A stretch of DNA of 6,444 nucleotides from assembly GCA_024710825.1 (NCBI GenBank), contig JANJUA010000350.1, forward strand, positions 1-6,444, given 5' to 3'. Below the pieces are notes generated by a model. It ran no database searches. It was not told where the DNA came from and was given only the letters and a program-made list of their open reading frames with translations. A program made the position numbers and the translations under genes. Within the stretch, counting starts at the first letter, position 1, and each line of letters opens with the position of its first letter. Below, one piece after another: positions 5,543 through 6,444 of the stretch. The stretch comes from Solirubrobacteraceae bacterium (GTDB lineage Bacteria > Actinomycetota > Thermoleophilia > Solirubrobacterales > Solirubrobacteraceae).

Positions 5543-6444
5543 ATGGATCCGCGCGCGGCGCTCCGGGAGCACTTCGGCTTCGCCGACTTCCGCCCCGGTC
5601 AGGAGGAGGCGGTGCGCGCGGTGCTCGATCCCCGCCCGCCGCGCGATGTCCTCGTGGTCATGCCGACCGGCACGGGCAAGTCGCTCTGCTACCAGCTCCC
5701 GGGCCTGATGCGGCGGGACCTGACGGTCGTCGTCTCGCCGCTCGTGTCGCTCATGCAGGACCAGGTCGAGGCGCTGCGGCGGGTCTCCTCGGAGGTGGCG
5801 CTCGTCAACGCGCAGGCGGGCGCGGCGTCCAACCGCGCGGTGCTCGAGCGCGCGCGCCTGGGGCAGCTGCGGCTGCTCTACGTCGCGCCGGAGCGCTTCT
5901 CGGCGCCGAGCTTCCTCGACGGCATCGCGGGCGTGGACGTCGGCCTGTTCGTCGTCGACGAGGCGCACTGCGTCTCGCAGTGGGGCCATGACTTCCGTCC
6001 GGACTACTTCCGCCTGGCGGACGCCGCCCGCTGGCTGGGGGCCAAGGCGATCGTCGCCCCCACGGCCACGGCGACGCCGCAGGTGGCGCGCGACGTCGCC
6101 GAGCGGCTCGCCCTGCGCGACCCGGTGCGGGTGGCGACCGGCTTCGATCGCCCGAACCTCACGTTCGCGGTCGTGCCCTGCCGCACGACGGAGGACAAGG
6201 AGGCTCGGCTCGTGGGGGCGTTGGCCGACCCGGCGGCCCGCCCGGCGATCGTCTACGCGGGCACGCGCGCGGCGACGGAGTCGCTGGCGCGCAAGCTGCG
6301 CGCCGCGCTCGCCTGCGAGGGGGTCGCCTACCACGCGGGGCTGGGGCGCGAGGCGCGCGCGGCGGCGCAGCGGCGCTTCATGGGCGGCGAGGTCGACGTG
6401 GTCGTGGCGACCAACGCGTTCGGCATGGGCGTCGACAAGGCCGA
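5543..6444 (+). CDS. recQ: RecQ-family ATP-dependent DNA helicase (5' part, cut by window edge)
   Basis: RecQ helicases unwind DNA 3' to 5' in recombination and replication-fork repair. The reading frame is open for 300 codons to the window edge. Motifs in order: motif 0 FGFADFRPGQEEAV (11-24), Walker A PTGTGKS (41-47), motif Ia VSPLVSLMQDQV (64-75), motif II DEAH (139-142) with the RecQ-specific aromatic loop CVSQWGHDFRPDY (143-155), motif III APTATATP (172-179), then in the second RecA lobe IVYAGTRAATE (236-246), YHAGL (263-267) and motif V ATNAFGMGVDKA (289-300). Motif VI, the zinc-binding/RQC and any HRDC domain lie outside, so full length and subtype cannot be judged. The ATG at 5543 is 7 bases after the purF stop and puts motif 0 close to the N-terminus as expected. 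No strong Shine-Dalgarno is seen, suggesting coupling to purF. Confidence 0.95.
   Translation, partial: MDPRAALREHFGFADFRPGQEEAVRAVLDPRPPRDVLVVMPTGTGKSLCYQLPGLMRRDLTVVVSPLVSLMQDQVEALRRVSSEVALVNAQAGAASNRAVLERARLGQLRLLYVAPERFSAPSFLDGIAGVDVGLFVVDEAHCVSQWGHDFRPDYFRLADAARWLGAKAIVAPTATATPQVARDVAERLALRDPVRVATGFDRPNLTFAVVPCRTTEDKEARLVGALADPAARPAIVYAGTRAATESLARKLRAALACEGVAYHAGLGREARAAAQRRFMGGEVDVVVATNAFGMGVDKA

Noticed and set aside
4944..5708. A 254-codon plus-strand frame over the purF-recQ junction
   Set aside because: It is an out-of-frame shadow of purF and of the recQ start; the real recQ frame begins at 5543.

Overview
The window is a purine-biosynthesis locus from a very GC-rich bacterium. 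The strong G/C bias at third codon positions, GTG start codons on all four pur genes, TAnnnT-type -10 elements and a small PurL that depends on separate PurS and PurQ all suggest an actinobacterial lineage. The deep-branching Thermoleophilia (Solirubrobacter/Conexibacter type) is my best guess from overall impression, but nothing in the sequence proves it.

Layout, left to right: (1) a small DUF2283-like gene on the minus strand (26-238). (2) A divergent promoter region of about 45 bp with two back-to-back -10-like elements. (3) A tight plus-strand operon purS-purQ-purL (283-3356), encoding the three subunits of FGAR amidotransferase. purS and purQ are 7 nt apart, with the purQ Shine-Dalgarno lying over the purS stop; purQ and purL overlap by 14 nt. 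(4) A strong hairpin in the convergent gap. (5) A minus-strand gene for a membrane-anchored protein resembling the BAM/GIDE domain of eukaryotic MULAN (3387-4058). (6) A 52-bp divergent gap carrying a likely leaderless promoter for purF. (7) purF (4111-5535), the committing enzyme of purine synthesis, followed after 7 nt by (8) the first 300 codons of a recQ-family helicase gene that runs off the right edge.

Together the pur genes cover step 1 (PurF: PRPP to phosphoribosylamine) and step 4 (PurSQL: FGAR to FGAM) of de novo IMP synthesis. These are the two glutamine-dependent steps on the route to IMP. purD, purN/purT, purM, purC and other pathway genes are not in the window. All recognised genes appear intact except recQ, which is cut by the window edge. 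There are no RNA genes, mobile elements or CRISPR arrays. The most interesting points are regulatory and contextual: twin leaderless-type promoters at purS and purF, a perfect 11-bp inverted repeat at the 3' end of purF just before recQ, and the MULAN-like membrane gene splitting the pur cluster.
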